DNA of 64,000 nucleotides, taken from NCBI RefSeq assembly GCF_002575655.3, contig NC_053040.3, positions 351,917,267 to 351,981,266 of the forward strand. The letters are read 5' to 3'. Both the position numbers and the translations under genes were made by a program. The notes under the pieces are model-generated. The model searched no databases and was not told the DNA's origin. It saw only the letters and a list, made by a program, of their open reading frames with translations. This document shows, piece by piece, positions 11,401-22,831 of the stretch (positions within the stretch are counted from its first letter, which is position 1; the number at the start of each line of letters is the position of its first letter). The stretch is from Aegilops tauschii subsp. strangulata (Eukaryota > Streptophyta > Magnoliopsida > Poales > Poaceae).

Positions 11401-12070
11401 GAATCACTCCTCAAGCAACAACTAATGCTATATGATACAAAATGAGTTAGGTTGCGGAAGTCGGTGGTGGTTATGCGGATAATATGGTGGGAGCCCTAGG
11501 CAAAGATGCCAAAGTGCCAAAAAATTGATGGATTCAAATGGTGTTTAAACCTATCTAGAGGGATAGAGGATGTCAATATCTACTCAACGAGCTAAAGAAC
11601 GCGAAAATCGGACTCCGGATGTGAAAGTTATGCGTAAAACGGTGAAACACGGGAGGCTGAATTCCCAGGGGTCGGAAATTCGGGGGTGGGAGCCGGATAT
11701 CCGGGGGCTGATGTCCAGAACCGTGCGGATTTTGTGCTCCAAGAGCCAGACGTCCGGCTTAGGGCCCGGATGTCCGGCCCGACGATTCCAGATCAGGATT
11801 TGGACTTCGAAACTCAATTTGGGGCGGAAATTGATGATTTAGGGGGCAAAATTGATGAGATTTCGTGGATGGAAGGTGGGGAAACTTGGGGAGATGCTAG
11901 ATCCACTTGAAACCAAGTAAATCCATGGATCAAAATCAACAAAACATCATCAAACCAACAAATCACAAAAAAAATTGGGGGCTATTTTTGGTGGGGATTT
12001 TCAAATTTAGGACGAAATCAATAAAATTAGGCTAGAAACAAAGGGTAGGGGCTCCAAATTCATGATCAAC

Positions 12071-12085
12071 CTTGCTCTGATGCAA
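12071..12085 (-). other. Primer-binding-site-like sequence, copy A
   Basis: On the minus strand this reads TTGCATCAGAGCAAG, one base away from the TGGTATCAGAGC core complementary to the tRNA-iMet 3' end. It lies 5 bp from the inferred LTR end (minus ...CCACCCTACA), the correct place for a minus-strand element. Confidence 0.55.
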
Positions 12086-12470
12086 GAGGATGTAGGGTGG
12101 AACCATATACGGCCGATCTTTCACGAAAGGAGCGGATCCCAACGAGGAACACGAAGAACACGAGTGGAAACACGAGGGAAAACTAGAGAGAATCACTCAA
12201 ACCAACAAGATTAGGTCATACATATGCTAGATCTGAGTACACATAGAGATCACACGGTCCAAATCCAACAAGAGACGATACATAGGGTAACCGGTTCTTC
12301 TCCGTGAGGAGGTCTTCAGTTCTTCCCGTTAGGGGTCTTGAATCCAAAGTGGATCTTCTCCGAAGAGGTGTCGGTCCCTCGCGGTGGAGTAGATCCGGTA
12401 TGGATGAGCGAGGCTCTTTCTCACATATGAGCTCTGACAACGCTAAGACTAACTAGGAGGAGGAGGGGTT

Positions 12471-12480
12471 CTATATATAG
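12471..12480 (-). promoter_or_regulatory. LTR TATA box, copy A
   Basis: CTATATATAG, read from the minus strand, sits about 380 bp before the inferred LTR 3' end and is followed by GAACCCCTCC. Same sequence in copy B (22,739-22,748). Confidence 0.45.
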
Positions 12481-12540
12481 TGTTAGCCCACGACGAGGTA
12501 AGTGAGAGGGGGGATACATGGGCCCTTGGCCCGATCTCTG

Positions 12541-12850
12541 CGCACAGGCAGGTGCCGGATGCCCAGGTTGGGGGCCGGATGTCCGGCGGCTCACGAAGAG
12601 CCAGATGTCCGGGCCTCTGGCCGTATGTCCGGGATGGACTTGGCTGGCTTCGTTGCATTCTGTGATGAGGGGCCAGATTTCCGGGCGAAGGGGCCGGATG
12701 TCTGGGGCCTCGGGAGGAGCCGGATATCCGGGGCATGGTGCCGGATGTCCGGGCTGTCGGGGCCACTTCCAGAGCTCTCTAGATAGGAAGGGGCCGGATT
12801 TCTGGGGGTCGGGCTAGATGTACGGGCTCGGCCGGATGTCCGGGCACTGT
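12541..12850. repeat. Array of CCGGATGTCCGG-like motifs, copy A
   Basis: About eleven degenerate copies of the self-complementary 12-mer CCGGATGTCCGG, mostly as GCCGGATGTCCGGGG, occur in ~300 bp, with a second cluster at 11,690-11,790. Spacing varies from 17 to 40 bp. Copy B has one ~23-bp block fewer (around 22,985). Confidence 0.8.
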
Positions 12851-13154
12851 AGTAGCTGGCTCTTCTTCCTTCTCCTTCCTTCACAACCGCGCACACTTGG
12901 CCTTGGTCCTTGGGCTCTCCATGGTCTCCTTGGGTGTAGCTGAGTATGCACAAGGTCCGCACTTGAAGTAGCATCCATGTCTTACATGTGGAAAGGGAAG
13001 ATTCGGAAAGGTGCGAATTCACCTTAGGTCCAATGGCGTATGCACAAGGTATCAACATGTGGGCACTTGGGTCTTGGGGAGTAGTCGTAGTGCACATCGG
13101 GATGATCGTAGGATACTCCGTATCATCAAGTCTCCTCGGATATCAGCAACATAA

Positions 13155-13837
13155 TTTAGGTTCCCGAAACTGATCTGATGACCAGGGGCGTACCTGTCGA
13201 TCTGTTGAAGGTGGCCAATCGAGTTGGCACGCAGTGCGAAGCCGCCAAATACGAAAATTTGGCCGGGGAGGAAAGTCTCCCCCGAAACAGCATCATTGTA
13301 GATGATCGATCGAGCCATCAAACCTTCTGTCGACAGCACAGTGGAACTCTCAATGAAAGCACCAATGTCGGTGTCAAAACCGGCCGATCTCGGGTAGGGG
13401 GTCCCGAACTGTGCGTCTGAGGATCGAAGGTAACACGAGATAGGGGACATGATGTTTACCCATGTCCAGGGCCTCTTAATGGAGGTAGTACCCTACTTCC
13501 TACTTAATTGACTTTGATGAGTATAAGGGTTACAAGAGTTGATCTACCTCGAGATCGTAATGGCTAAACCCTAGATGTCTAGCATGTATGATTATGATTG
13601 CCTCTACGGACTAAACCCTCCGGTTTATATAGACACCGGAGGGGCCTAGGGTTGTACGGAGTTGGTTTACTGAGAAAGGAAACTTCTTATCCGAACACCA
13701 GGCTTGCCATCCACGCAAAGGAGAGTCCCATCCGGACACGGGGGAAGGCCTTCTATCTTGTATCTTCATGGCCCATCAGTCTGGCCCATGTCACATAGCC
13801 CGGACGCCCGGGGACCCCCTAATCCAGGAGTCCCTCA
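13155..13837 (-). mobile_element. Truncated Gypsy element: 5' LTR plus gag stub, copy A
   Basis: LTR 13,366-13,837 (472 bp) reads on the minus strand TGAGGGACTCCTGGATTAGG ... GGTTTTGACACCGACA, a terminus typical of abundant Triticeae Gypsy elements (I think Fatima-like, not certain). A minus TATA box (TCTATATAAACC) is near 13,628. Directly inside is TTGGTGCTTTCATTGAGAG, the usual start of the internal region, then a 5' stub reading MARSIIYNDAVSGETFLPGQ. The element stops near 13,155 against the other LTR. No target duplication is found, so it is a broken fragment. Confidence 0.7.
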
Positions 13838-14009
13838 GTCACGTCCACCATGACCTCCTTGAACTTGGACCTTCACAGTGTACATCACCTTGTGTCCAGA
13901 TGTGAGATGTCACGTGTACAAGATGAATGACTCCATGTTCGACCACCGTGATGCTAGGTGCGAGCCGAGGAACACTGCTGGAGACACCCCCACATAACTT
14001 TCCTAGAGA

Positions 14010-14218
14010 CTAGCAAGATTCCCGTGCGTTGCATGGAATATCAAGACCTTGTGGGAGAAAAGGATGAACGAGGGAAGGCCTTATCTGCAAATGTGGAGAG
14101 GAGCGCGGGTAAATTGTCATAGTTTCCTTCCTATCCGTTAGATATAGATCGGACGGCCTATATTGCAGGATGGTAGGCACACCATCATCACCCACTCTGC
14201 TTTTTATAAGTGTAGAGA
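14010..14218 (-). mobile_element. Short non-autonomous Helitron-like element, copy A
   Basis: On the minus strand it starts TCTCTACACTTATAAAAAG, matching the TC... 5' end of plant Helitrons, and ends with an imperfect hairpin (CCATGC...GCACGGG) then ATCTTGCTAG with T following. That is the CTAG|T end expected for insertion between A and T. There is no coding capacity and no target duplication, as expected. The call rests on termini only. Confidence 0.5.
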
Positions 14219-14861
14219 TAAATACACTGATGGTCACTGAAGTTGAGGTCGAAGCACGATACGGTCATTGGACTTCAGAATACGCTCAATACAATCATTG
14301 AATACGAGTTACAATAATTATATGGTCACTCGCTCGCCGTAGAGCTCCGTATGTTGTCCAGTTGACTGGTCAAATTTTTATACATGGAACCTACTATTGC
14401 ATTGTCATTACTACGTCCTGCCTGTCTCATGGTTCCCACCTGTCATGAAACTTGGCATGCTATCATGGAATGGCACCCGACATGCTGTGGCATTTTTCGT
14501 GTCCATTTTGAGAGAAGACGCCCTCGAATAATGACAGCCAACAAAGGCATTTTGAAAAAATAGCTGCCAGTTTAATATCTCAAATGTTTGTATAATTCAA
14601 ACCGTGTGCATTCTTTTAACCATTCACGTGACACCACGTGTTTTAGTGTTAATGGCTATAGGAGGTGCCGTGCGGACAGCTGCTTGACCTTGACTGAATG
14701 GGAGGCGTGCAAGCGCAGCCCGGTGCGCAGGTTGACCGAGAGGCGTGGAAGCTATCCTCCAATGCGTAGGCTCACCGGGAAGCGTGCGAGCTGTACGCTG
14801 CGCAGGTTCACTGGGAAGCGAGCCCTTTGACTTCCATGGCTGCCCGCCTTCCTCCCCATTA

Positions 14862-15347
14862 ATGGCGCCTGAGCCACTGTTTAATACGGGCGGTCTTACT
14901 GTTCGCCTCCCATTCCCCTCCCTCCAGCAGCCGCAGACCTCCACCAACGCCATGCCGCAGAACGATCATCTGCCACTAGTCTTCAAGTTTGGTGAAGTCG
15001 ACTCCGAGCCAGAGGAGATAGAAAATAAGGAGGAATGGGGCCTCATGGACATGGCCCAGAATGAGCTGGTCGCGGCGGTTGCTGCCCCCGCTCCCGTCCC
15101 TGCTCCCATCCCCACACCGGCGCCAGCGACCATCCCCGTAGCATTGACGGGCTGGTCGCCGAGCACTATCGCATAGCTGGAAGCCGCGGGCATCATCGAG
15201 GTCTCTGCGGACCTGCGCGACCTCGTGTATATGCCAGCGCCAGTGCCCGTGCCCATGCGCGCCCCTCCACCCACCGTGGCGCTGGCCCCCGTGCGTTTGG
15301 TTGCACCCGCCGCGCCCATGCTCGTGCCCGTCTGCGTGCCCCCCTAA
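14862..15347 (+). pseudogene. Hypothetical Pro/Ala-rich ORF, copy B, with premature stop
   Basis: Duplicate of the ORF at 1,382-1,873. The frame opens at ATG 14,862, but a TAG at 15,174-15,176 (GAG in copy A) truncates it to 104 residues. The copy A TAA is conserved at 15,345-15,347. Downstream, the Asp/Asn-rich and Arg-rich tail is again open and ends RRRQK followed by TAG near 15,555. Because the downstream tail is preserved in both copies, a longer ancestral protein is possible. Function unknown. Confidence 0.4.
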
Positions 15348-15559
15348 GCGGCATGGGACGCTGTCGTCGACCGCCACCTCTCAGCGGCGCTAGTTGCCGT
15401 CCTCCCGCGCCCCGCCCATCGATCGCGTGACGATATGATGTTTGATTTACAAGCGAATAACATTTTATGCTGCCTTGAAGACTTCAACAACGGCGTCCCA
15501 GAGGACGACAACGACAACGACGGCGCGGCACGCCGCCTCCGCCGCCGCCAGAAATAGTT

Positions 15560-16249
15560 TTTTTGGGGTTTAATACTGTATCTCGAATTTTCGATCATAT
15601 GAATATAAATTCACAGTGTGACTGAATGAAAGATATGGTTTGAACGAACTTGCGTTTTTCTCTCTTAATGTACAGACTTATCAAACGATTTTCTTTTGAA
15701 AAAAACGTCAATGGTTTTTAAATATAAAACACTCATCACAAACATTTTAGTTAGAACACCCGGATGCAAACCGACAGTTCCCCAGGAAGCCAAGGGAAAA
15801 TGTGCCGAGCAGGATTTCTGCATCCCTTCAACGCAAACGGTTGTTTTGCATGACCCGTGTGCAACCACGTACACACAATTGGGTAAGATTTTCATATCTA
15901 TTATTTTGGGTATGTTGCCATTTGTCAAACTGGAAAGAGACATTTGTTTATCTAGTAACGTTGCCATTTGTGAACCTTGTAACACTGCGATTTGTCAAAA
16001 TATGCAGCTAAAAATCACTAGCACTATCTAATTTTTGCAACTAAAATCACTAGCACTGTTCATATGGACACCACTAGCAGGCGTGAGTTGATGGACGCAT
16101 ATGCAAATGTACCATTGATTACATACAACAAGTCATCAGCCCACAACGACAACGAGGATACACGTTGGATTATAGATCATTTCCAACAAAACCTTCTAGT
16201 AAAGTTGTTCTCACACAACAAATAACAAAGCGATGAAATGAACTTCAGC
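15560..16249. other. Non-genic stretch of copy B
   Basis: Counterpart of 2,100-2,772. AT-rich, with the same short TTGCCATTTGT repeats. I see nothing functional in it. Confidence 0.5.
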
Positions 16250-17656
16250 TCAACCACTCGTCGGCGTTGGAAACGCTTGCTTTGAACAGAGGTGATTCTC
16301 TGGGAAGGGCCAGCTACTGTCAATCTCGAGACCAACGCAGGACTGATCATCCAGGCTGAAGCGGCCTATGTCAGGACCCATATTGGGACGGTAGGGAAGC
16401 ATAGCGATGTCCGAGGTATAGATACAATTGCTTCTCATAAATGGTGGTAATGTTGCGTCAACAGCAGCTGGGTCGCCTTCCACCATCATTGGATAGTTTT
16501 GTCCAAGGAAGATCGAGTTTCCTCCAAGACTTTCAATACTGAACCAGGGAGAAGGTGTTGGCGCTAGCACACTAGTATCCATCCCGAATACCCAGCAACA
16601 GATGTTGGAATAGGTCCGGAGAGTGCGACCATGCGAGACAACACATGCTTCCTTAGTAACATCAATAATGCCCTGTATACAGACAAGAAGAAGAGGTGAT
16701 CTATCGGAATAAGTTGCCAGGTGCCACTGAGTATATGGGTTGAGCTCGTCCTCATGCTCGTGATCATCAGCATCGTCATCTCCCCCTTGGTTATAAAAAT
16801 TTAAAAGTATAGGTGGTGGAATGTTCATAGGACCTTGGAAACACAAGAAGGTTAATTAATTATTAATGGGAAACTAGCTAACCCGCATGCATGTGGATGA
16901 AGCAATTATAATTACGATGGAAGAAAAATGTACCGAAAGCATGATGATTCCATGCAAAAACAGTGCCACGAGTGGAGGTAGCAACCACAAGACCCTCATA
17001 TTGAATTGCATCACAGTACTCATCCATGTACAGAAATTGATTTTGAGCAATATCCATCGAGGCATGGAAGTAAGGAAGGCAACAAGCTTGTCGAAGATAG
17101 CGATAACTTCATAGTTCGAGTAATCTCAATAGAGGTTGGGAACTCGACAAATTGCTATCTTCCATAGATGACAGTCACCATGATCGTATTTGAACTCACG
17201 TAGAATACCGATGTACTCAACCTCTGGGCAGTCGTCTGAGATTTTTGGAAGTGGAACCCGGTGACGAGTGTACACATTCACAAGTTCCCACTCGCAGTTG
17301 TACCCAATGTAAACAACCCAATCTCCATTTGCGCCTGCCCCAGCCTTGCCCTCAAGCGATGGCATCTTAACATGATACGTATCATTATCAAGCGGCATCA
17401 ACTTGCACAAGGCGAGGCTTCCCTCGTCCCCGTGCCAGTTAGCAGGGTCACGGCGAAGAAGATAGGGGAGATCAAACCGCTCCTGGACCCTTGGGTTCCT
17501 TGTAATGATGTTATTAGTTGAGTCAAGAATGGTCTTGAACGAACCTGCCATGCTAGCCGAGGTGATGACGTCGCACCGATCAATGGGTTTCTGCACCGCA
17601 TCATCATTCAGATCGGGGCAAGAATAACGGGGTCGTTTCCGGCCTGTTCCCTCCAT
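16250..17656 (-). pseudogene. DUF295/F-box-like pseudogene, copy B
   Basis: Uninterrupted counterpart of the copy A locus. Start ATG 17,656 (MEGTGRKRPRYSCPDLNDDA). The first frame ends at a TGA at 17,126-17,128 after RVPNLY, but the same frame continues DYSNYEVIAIFDKLVAFL. A frameshift near 17,040 leads into YCDAIQYEGLVVATSTRG, then a probable 100-bp GT-AG intron (16,933-16,834), then a C-terminal exon of ~195 codons (16,833-16,250) with GGNSIFLGQNYPMM and RSNCIYTSDIA and no internal stop. The TGA and frameshift are shared with copy A, so the gene died before duplication. The family is DUF295/KIB; an F-box itself is not clearly visible. Confidence 0.75.
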
Positions 17657-17846
17657 GGAGAAGATGATCGAACATTGGCAGAAGGAAGGGTGAAGGCGAA
17701 TGGAGGAGGGAGGAAGAGCATGCGACAGCAGTTCCAAATCGAGAGGGAAAGGCGAAGAGGCGGTGGACGGTTGCCACGGTACACGAAGAGGCGCCTGGGG
17801 AGCGAACGGTTGCCACAGAGGTCACACACTGACGACAAGGGCCGAG

Positions 17847-18095
17847 TGAACCGCGTGCGTATATCGCACACACCTTGATCTGGTTGACCGTTTCTTTTGT
17901 GTTGCCTAATCACAAACAGTTCATCTGAGTGAACCGTATGTTGTATATCGCACACACCTTGATCTGGCTGACCGTTTCTTTTCTGTTGCCTAATCACAAA
18001 CAGTTCATCCAAGTGAACCGTATACTGTGTCTCGCACACACCTTCATCTGGCTGCCCGTTTCTTTTGTTCCTCCTTATCGCAAACAGTTAATTGA
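17847..18095. repeat. ~83-bp tandem repeat, copy B
   Basis: Three units starting near 17,847, 17,929 and 18,012 match those at 8,454-8,701, with the same TCTGGCTGACCGTTTCTTTT core. Confidence 0.75.
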
Positions 18096-18505
18096 ACTGA
18101 ACCATATGCCCTTCATCGCACACGCAACTAAAACCTGAACCGTGTTTGATGCATCCGTCATCGCAAACGTTTTATACATTTATGACAGTTTTCATATTGC
18201 ACCATTTGCGATTATTGCATCGCACACAGTTCCTCGAAGGATCTCTGATCGTAGTGTCGCGTTAGCAGCATCCTCCAGTAGTGCATATGATGTGTGGCAT
18301 GCTCTCATGTGTGTGGCTAGTGGTGGTCACACTCATCCTCTCATAGGAAATGCACTCAATGCCACATATGGTGGAGTCACTCATATCACTCATGGTGGGG
18401 TGGCTCTCCTCACATGGCAATTGAGGCATCTCTTCATATGTGGGTGTCGGAGAGGTTTAGGCGCAAACGTCTCCAAAGATGAATGCCGTTGGATGTGGCA
18501 AAACA

Positions 18506-19519
18506 TCACTCTCCTCCGAGACCAAAGATAAACTCTCTTGTGGTCTCGTAGCTTGACTCGGAGTATGAGTCCAATATGGGCGCCGTCTTGATGTTGTTAA
18601 AGAGGTTCATGCTCGTCGCTGTAGTCGAAGGGGATGGCCCTAGCTCGACCTTCTTTTCGCTGTCTTGTTGTTGGAGGTCCATATGATGTGGCACCTTGTA
18701 TCTTGTCTCCATGACCGAAGGGAAATTCCCATGCTCGGCCATCTTCCTTGAGGGGCTTCCGAAGATGGAATTGTCGCCCTCGCTCGTAGGTGGTTGCCTT
18801 GTTGTTGAAGATGTCGCTGTAGGTGAACTCATGGGAAGTAGGCGAAGATGTCGTATGTCCAAAGGCGAAGATGCCTTGATAGCACTTGGCGAAGATGCCG
18901 AAGTGGTGGTGGTATTAGCCGTAGCGTCCTCTTGGTGGTGCTTGTCTCGCGGTCTTCTCTTTTGCTCATGAAGCTTGGCCTTGGCGTGAAGTAGGGTTTG
19001 TTGGGACTTGTGCGTTTGCGCATGGCGAGCATCTTCATGATGATGGTGTCATTGTCATCCTTGAGCTCATTGTAGATGTCGTTCGCTGTCGTCGTGCACA
19101 TGTTGCTTGGAGGTGACTTGCCCTTCAAGACGATGTGGATCACGAATGTGATGATGGTCGCCATGTAGATGTGGACGTGGACGACTTGCGATTGCATCGC
19201 ATGGGCGCTCTGAAGATGATCGACTTGCTCGCCGCCGCCTTGAAGACGACGAAGGGGAAGTAGACTTGACCAAAGCCCAAATCTCCTCCATCCTTGCATC
19301 ATTCTCCTCCTTTTGACAGAAAAGCTTGTTGTCGAAGTAGTCTCTTGTACGTAGCTCGGAGTGTCGTATGTCGATGGCGAGGTTGTCGATGCACTCTCGC
19401 AATCTTGATTGTGCGCCTTGCATTTGTCGTTGTAGATCGAAGATTGACGATTTGGTGATGTAGTTGTTCGCGCAGTCATTGTTGTCGAAGACCGGAGATG
19501 AAATGCCTTGCCTATCCAT
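18506..19519 (-). pseudogene. Gag-like frames of the LTR remnant, copy B
   Basis: ATG 19,519 reads MDRQGISSPVFDNNDCANNY and the same charged helical segment as copy A, followed by the same frame changes near 19,100 and 18,830. Several substitutions separate it from copy A. No diagnostic gag motif is seen. Confidence 0.4.
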
Positions 19520-21258
19520 CACAAGACTTGAGCAAATATGAGTGGAAGAAAGGAGAGAACTATACCAAATGTACCTTGACCTTGTCCGTTGTAGATCACT
19601 CAATAATGTAACAAGCAAATAGCACAATTGGTACCGATCTCGTCAATTTCTCACACCTACACAAGTAAGGCTTATGGTGGAGCTCGGTGAGGATAGTGGC
19701 ACAAAAATATGATGGAAAATGTTAGCAAGAGTCAATAATGTTGAAAGAGATTCACAAATTCGCAAGTGAAACAAGTAGACCAATAGCAATATGTGGCACA
19801 CGGAAACACACACACGGATAGATAAATGGGGTCATGCAACCAAGGAATGAGCTCAAAATGTAGAATCCACGGAAAATACTCTTGTTGCACAACTCTAGAG
19901 AGACGCTAGCATGATTTCTCAATAGGCGGATACGACACTTGTGCACAACCTATAGGAGACAAAAATGCAATGACTTCTATCCCAATTATGCTATGTATAT
20001 ATGGTTCCCGTTGTGTCTCTCAAGATGATCCGAGATGATCTTATATGCAATGTGGCATGATGAGATGGCACTTGCTTACAAGCTTCTTTGCTCTGTTTTT
20101 TTTGTATGGCCACTTTGCGAAATGCACAAACCAAGATAGCAATTGTGTATATGCGGGAACAAACTTGTGGCACAAGGGATGATATGATACCAATATGATA
20201 TGGTATGTATGCAATGGAAGGTGTAGATCACTAATGTGCACAAGTAACGTTGCCGGCAATACTCAAATGGCTAGTCTCGATAGGCAAGTGACGCAAAATG
20301 GGCTAGGGGTTATCAATGCAATGGGAAGGGTAACATACAATGGTGTCGTCGAGGTTACCAAATAGGGTTTCTCATTTGTACGCCTTGCCTATCCATCACA
20401 AGACTTGAGCAAATATGAGTGGAAGAAAGGAGAGAACTATACCAAATGTACCTTGACCTTGACCGTTGTAGATCACTCAATAATGTAACAAGCAAATAGC
20501 ACAATTGGTACCGATCTCGTCAATTTCTCACACCTACACAAGTAAGGCTTATGGTGGAGCTCGGTGAGGATAGTGGCACAAAAATATGATGGAAAATGTT
20601 AGCAAGAGTCAATAATGTTGAAAAATGTACACAAATTCGCAAGTGAAACAAGTCGACCAATAGCAATATGTGGCACACGGAAACGCACACACGGATAGAT
20701 AAATGGGGTCATGCAACCAAGGAATGAGCTCAAAATTTGGAATCCACGGAAAATGCTCTTGTTGCACAACTCTAGAGAGACGCTAGCATGATTTCTCAAT
20801 AGGCGGATACGACACTTGTGCACAACCTATAGGAGACAAAAATGCAACGACTTTGATCCCAATTATGCTATGTATATATGGTTCCCGGTGTGTCTCTCAA
20901 GATGATCCGAGATGATCTTATATGCAATGTGGCATGATGAGATGGCACTTGCTTACAAGCTTCTTTTCTCTCTTTTTTTTGTATGGCCACTTTGCGAAAT
21001 GCACAAACCAAGATAGCAATTGTGTATATGCGGGAACAAACTTGTGGCACAAGGGATGATATGATACCAATATGATATGGTATGTATGCAATGGAAGGTG
21101 TAGATCACTAATGTGCACAAGTAACGTTGCCGGCAATACTCAAATGGCTAGTCTCGATAGGCAAGTGACGCAAAATGGGCTAGGGGTTATCAATGCAATG
21201 GCAAGGGTAACATACAATGGTGTCGTCGAGGTTACCATCGAGGGTTTCTCGTTTGTAG
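19505..21258 (+). repeat. 877-bp direct tandem duplication within copy B
   Basis: The block starting GCCTTGCCTATCCATCACAA at 19,505 repeats at 20,382. The first unit ends at ...TTTCTCATTTGTA (20,380). Unit 1 carries the substitutions expected of copy B. Unit 2, from about 20,632 on, matches copy A exactly. The join is an abrupt jump inside the leader region. Confidence 0.9.
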
Positions 21259-22831
21259 GCCAAGGACGGATGATGGTGAAGTGGTCAAAGTTGATGACGA
21301 CCTCGTGGCGATGATGAGTGGCGGTGTTTTTGATGTAGAACCGTTCCTAATTAGCCGAAACACCTTAGGAAACGGAAAAACTGCGAACTCAAAATCTCAA
21401 ATGTCAAATGTCAAATGGTGGTAGCGGGAATGCGGTGGTGGTTGCGGAAGTATTGGTGGAAGGGTATGATGGACTATGCACGGAGTCGAAGTTGAAAGCA
21501 CGTCCCTAAGTAGCCGAAACACCTTAGGAGACACAACTCACAACACAAACAAAATTGGGTTAAGTTGGGGTGGTGGAAGTGTATGGTGGGTAAGCCTATG
21601 CGTAAGTTATGGTGGTGGTTGATGAAGAAGCAATCATCCCTAAGTAGTTGAAACACCTTAGGAGACTCGAATCACTCCTCAAGCAACAACTAATGCTATA
21701 TGATACAAAATGAGTTAGGTTGCGGAAGTCGGTGGTGGTTATGCGGATAATATGGTGGGAGCCCTAGGCAAAGATGCCAAAGTGCCAAAAAATTGATGGA
21801 TTCAAATGGTGTTTAAACCTATCTAGAGGGATAGAGGATGTCAATATCTACTCAACGAGCTAAAGAACGCGAAAATCGGACTCCGGATGTGAAAGTTATG
21901 CGTAAAACGGTGAAACACGGGAGGCTGAATTCCCAGGGGTCGGAAATTCGGGGGTGGGAGCCGGATATCCGGGGGCTGATGTCCAGAACCGTGCGGATTT
22001 TGTGCTCCAAGAGCCAGACGTCCGGCTTAGGGCCCGGATGTCCGGCCCGACGATTCCAGATCAGGATTTGGACTTCGAAACTCAATTTGGGGCGGAAATT
22101 GATGATTTAGGGGGCAAAATTGATGAGATTTCGTGGATGGAAGGTGGGGAAACTTGGGGAGATGCTAGATCCACTTGAAACCAAGTAAATCCATGGATCA
22201 AAATCAACAAAACATCATCAAACCAACAAATCACAAAAAAAATTGGGGGCTATTTTTGGTGGGGATTTTCAAATTTAGGACGAAATCAATAAAATTAGGC
22301 TAGAAACAAAGGGTAGGGGCTCCAAATTCATGATCAACCTTGCTCTGATGCAAGAGGATGTAGGGTGGAACCATATACGGCCGATCTTTCACGAAAGGAG
22401 CGGATCCCAACGAGGAACACGAAGAACACGAGTGGAAACACGAGGGAAAACTAGAGAGAATCACTCAAACCAACAAGATTAGGTCATACATATGCTAGAT
22501 CTGAGTACACATAGAGATCACACGGTCCAAATCCAACAAGAGACGATACATAGGGTAACCGGTTCTTCTCCGTGAGGAGGTCTTCAGTTCTTCCCGTTAG
22601 GGGTCTTGAATCCAAAGTGGATCTTCTCCGAAGAGGTGTCGGTCCCTCGCGGTGGAGTAGATCCGGTATGGATGAGCGAGGCTCTTTCTCACATATGAGC
22701 TCTGACAACGCTAAGACTAACTAGGAGGAGGAGGGGTTCTATATATAGTGTTAGCCCACGACGAGGTAAGTGAGAGGGGGGATACATGGGCCCTTGGCCC
22801 GATCTCTGCGCACAGGCAGGTGCCGGATGCC
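20632..22831. repeat. ~2.2-kb tract identical to copy A (10,364-12,563)
   Basis: By eye I find no difference between these intervals at a constant offset of 10,268, whereas just outside (12,564 onward, and before 20,620) differences appear every ~20-40 bp. The ORF translations in this interval are identical between the two copies. Confidence 0.8.

Larger units (their letters stand above)
8880..13151 (-). mobile_element. Minus-strand LTR-retrotransposon remnant, copy A
   Basis: Read on the minus strand: an LTR (13,151-12,091), a PBS-like site, a long non-coding leader with a repeated CCTAAGTAGCCGAAACACCT motif, then gag-like open frames (10,128 to about 9,000). No protease, RT or integrase follows, so the element is truncated at its 3' side near 8,880. 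The second LTR is absent. The same remnant is in copy B, so truncation preceded the duplication. The superfamily is not certain; Gypsy is the best guess from the PBS and leader. Confidence 0.6.
12091..13151 (-). mobile_element. 5' LTR of the minus-strand remnant, copy A
   Basis: On the plus strand it begins TGTAGGGTGGAACC and ends ATCAGCAACA, giving TG...CA ends on the minus strand. The inner end is set by the PBS-like site. The outer end is inferred from the TG/CA rule and from the change of sequence type at 13,152, and is less sure. A minus-strand TATA box lies at 12,471-12,480 (CTATATATAG), centrally placed as for LTR promoters. The U3 side is filled with CCGGATGTCCGG-like motifs. Confidence 0.55.
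963..14445 (+). repeat. Segmental tandem duplication, copy A
   Basis: Copy A of a head-to-tail duplication. It aligns colinearly with 14,443-24,689 over all its content, except for a 4,082-bp LTR insertion here (2,898-6,979) and an 877-bp extra repeat in copy B. Without the insertion it is about 9.4 kb. The left edge (ATTCATGAAAC), the A/B junction (CTGTCATGAAAC) and the right edge of B (CTGTCAGCTG) share only TCA, which defines the breakpoints. Divergence is a few percent over most of the length. Confidence 0.95.

Noticed and set aside
13052..13450. 132-codon ORF as an independent gene
   Set aside because: It crosses from Gypsy LTR into the internal gag stub and then into a neighbouring LTR, so it is a chance join of TE pieces.
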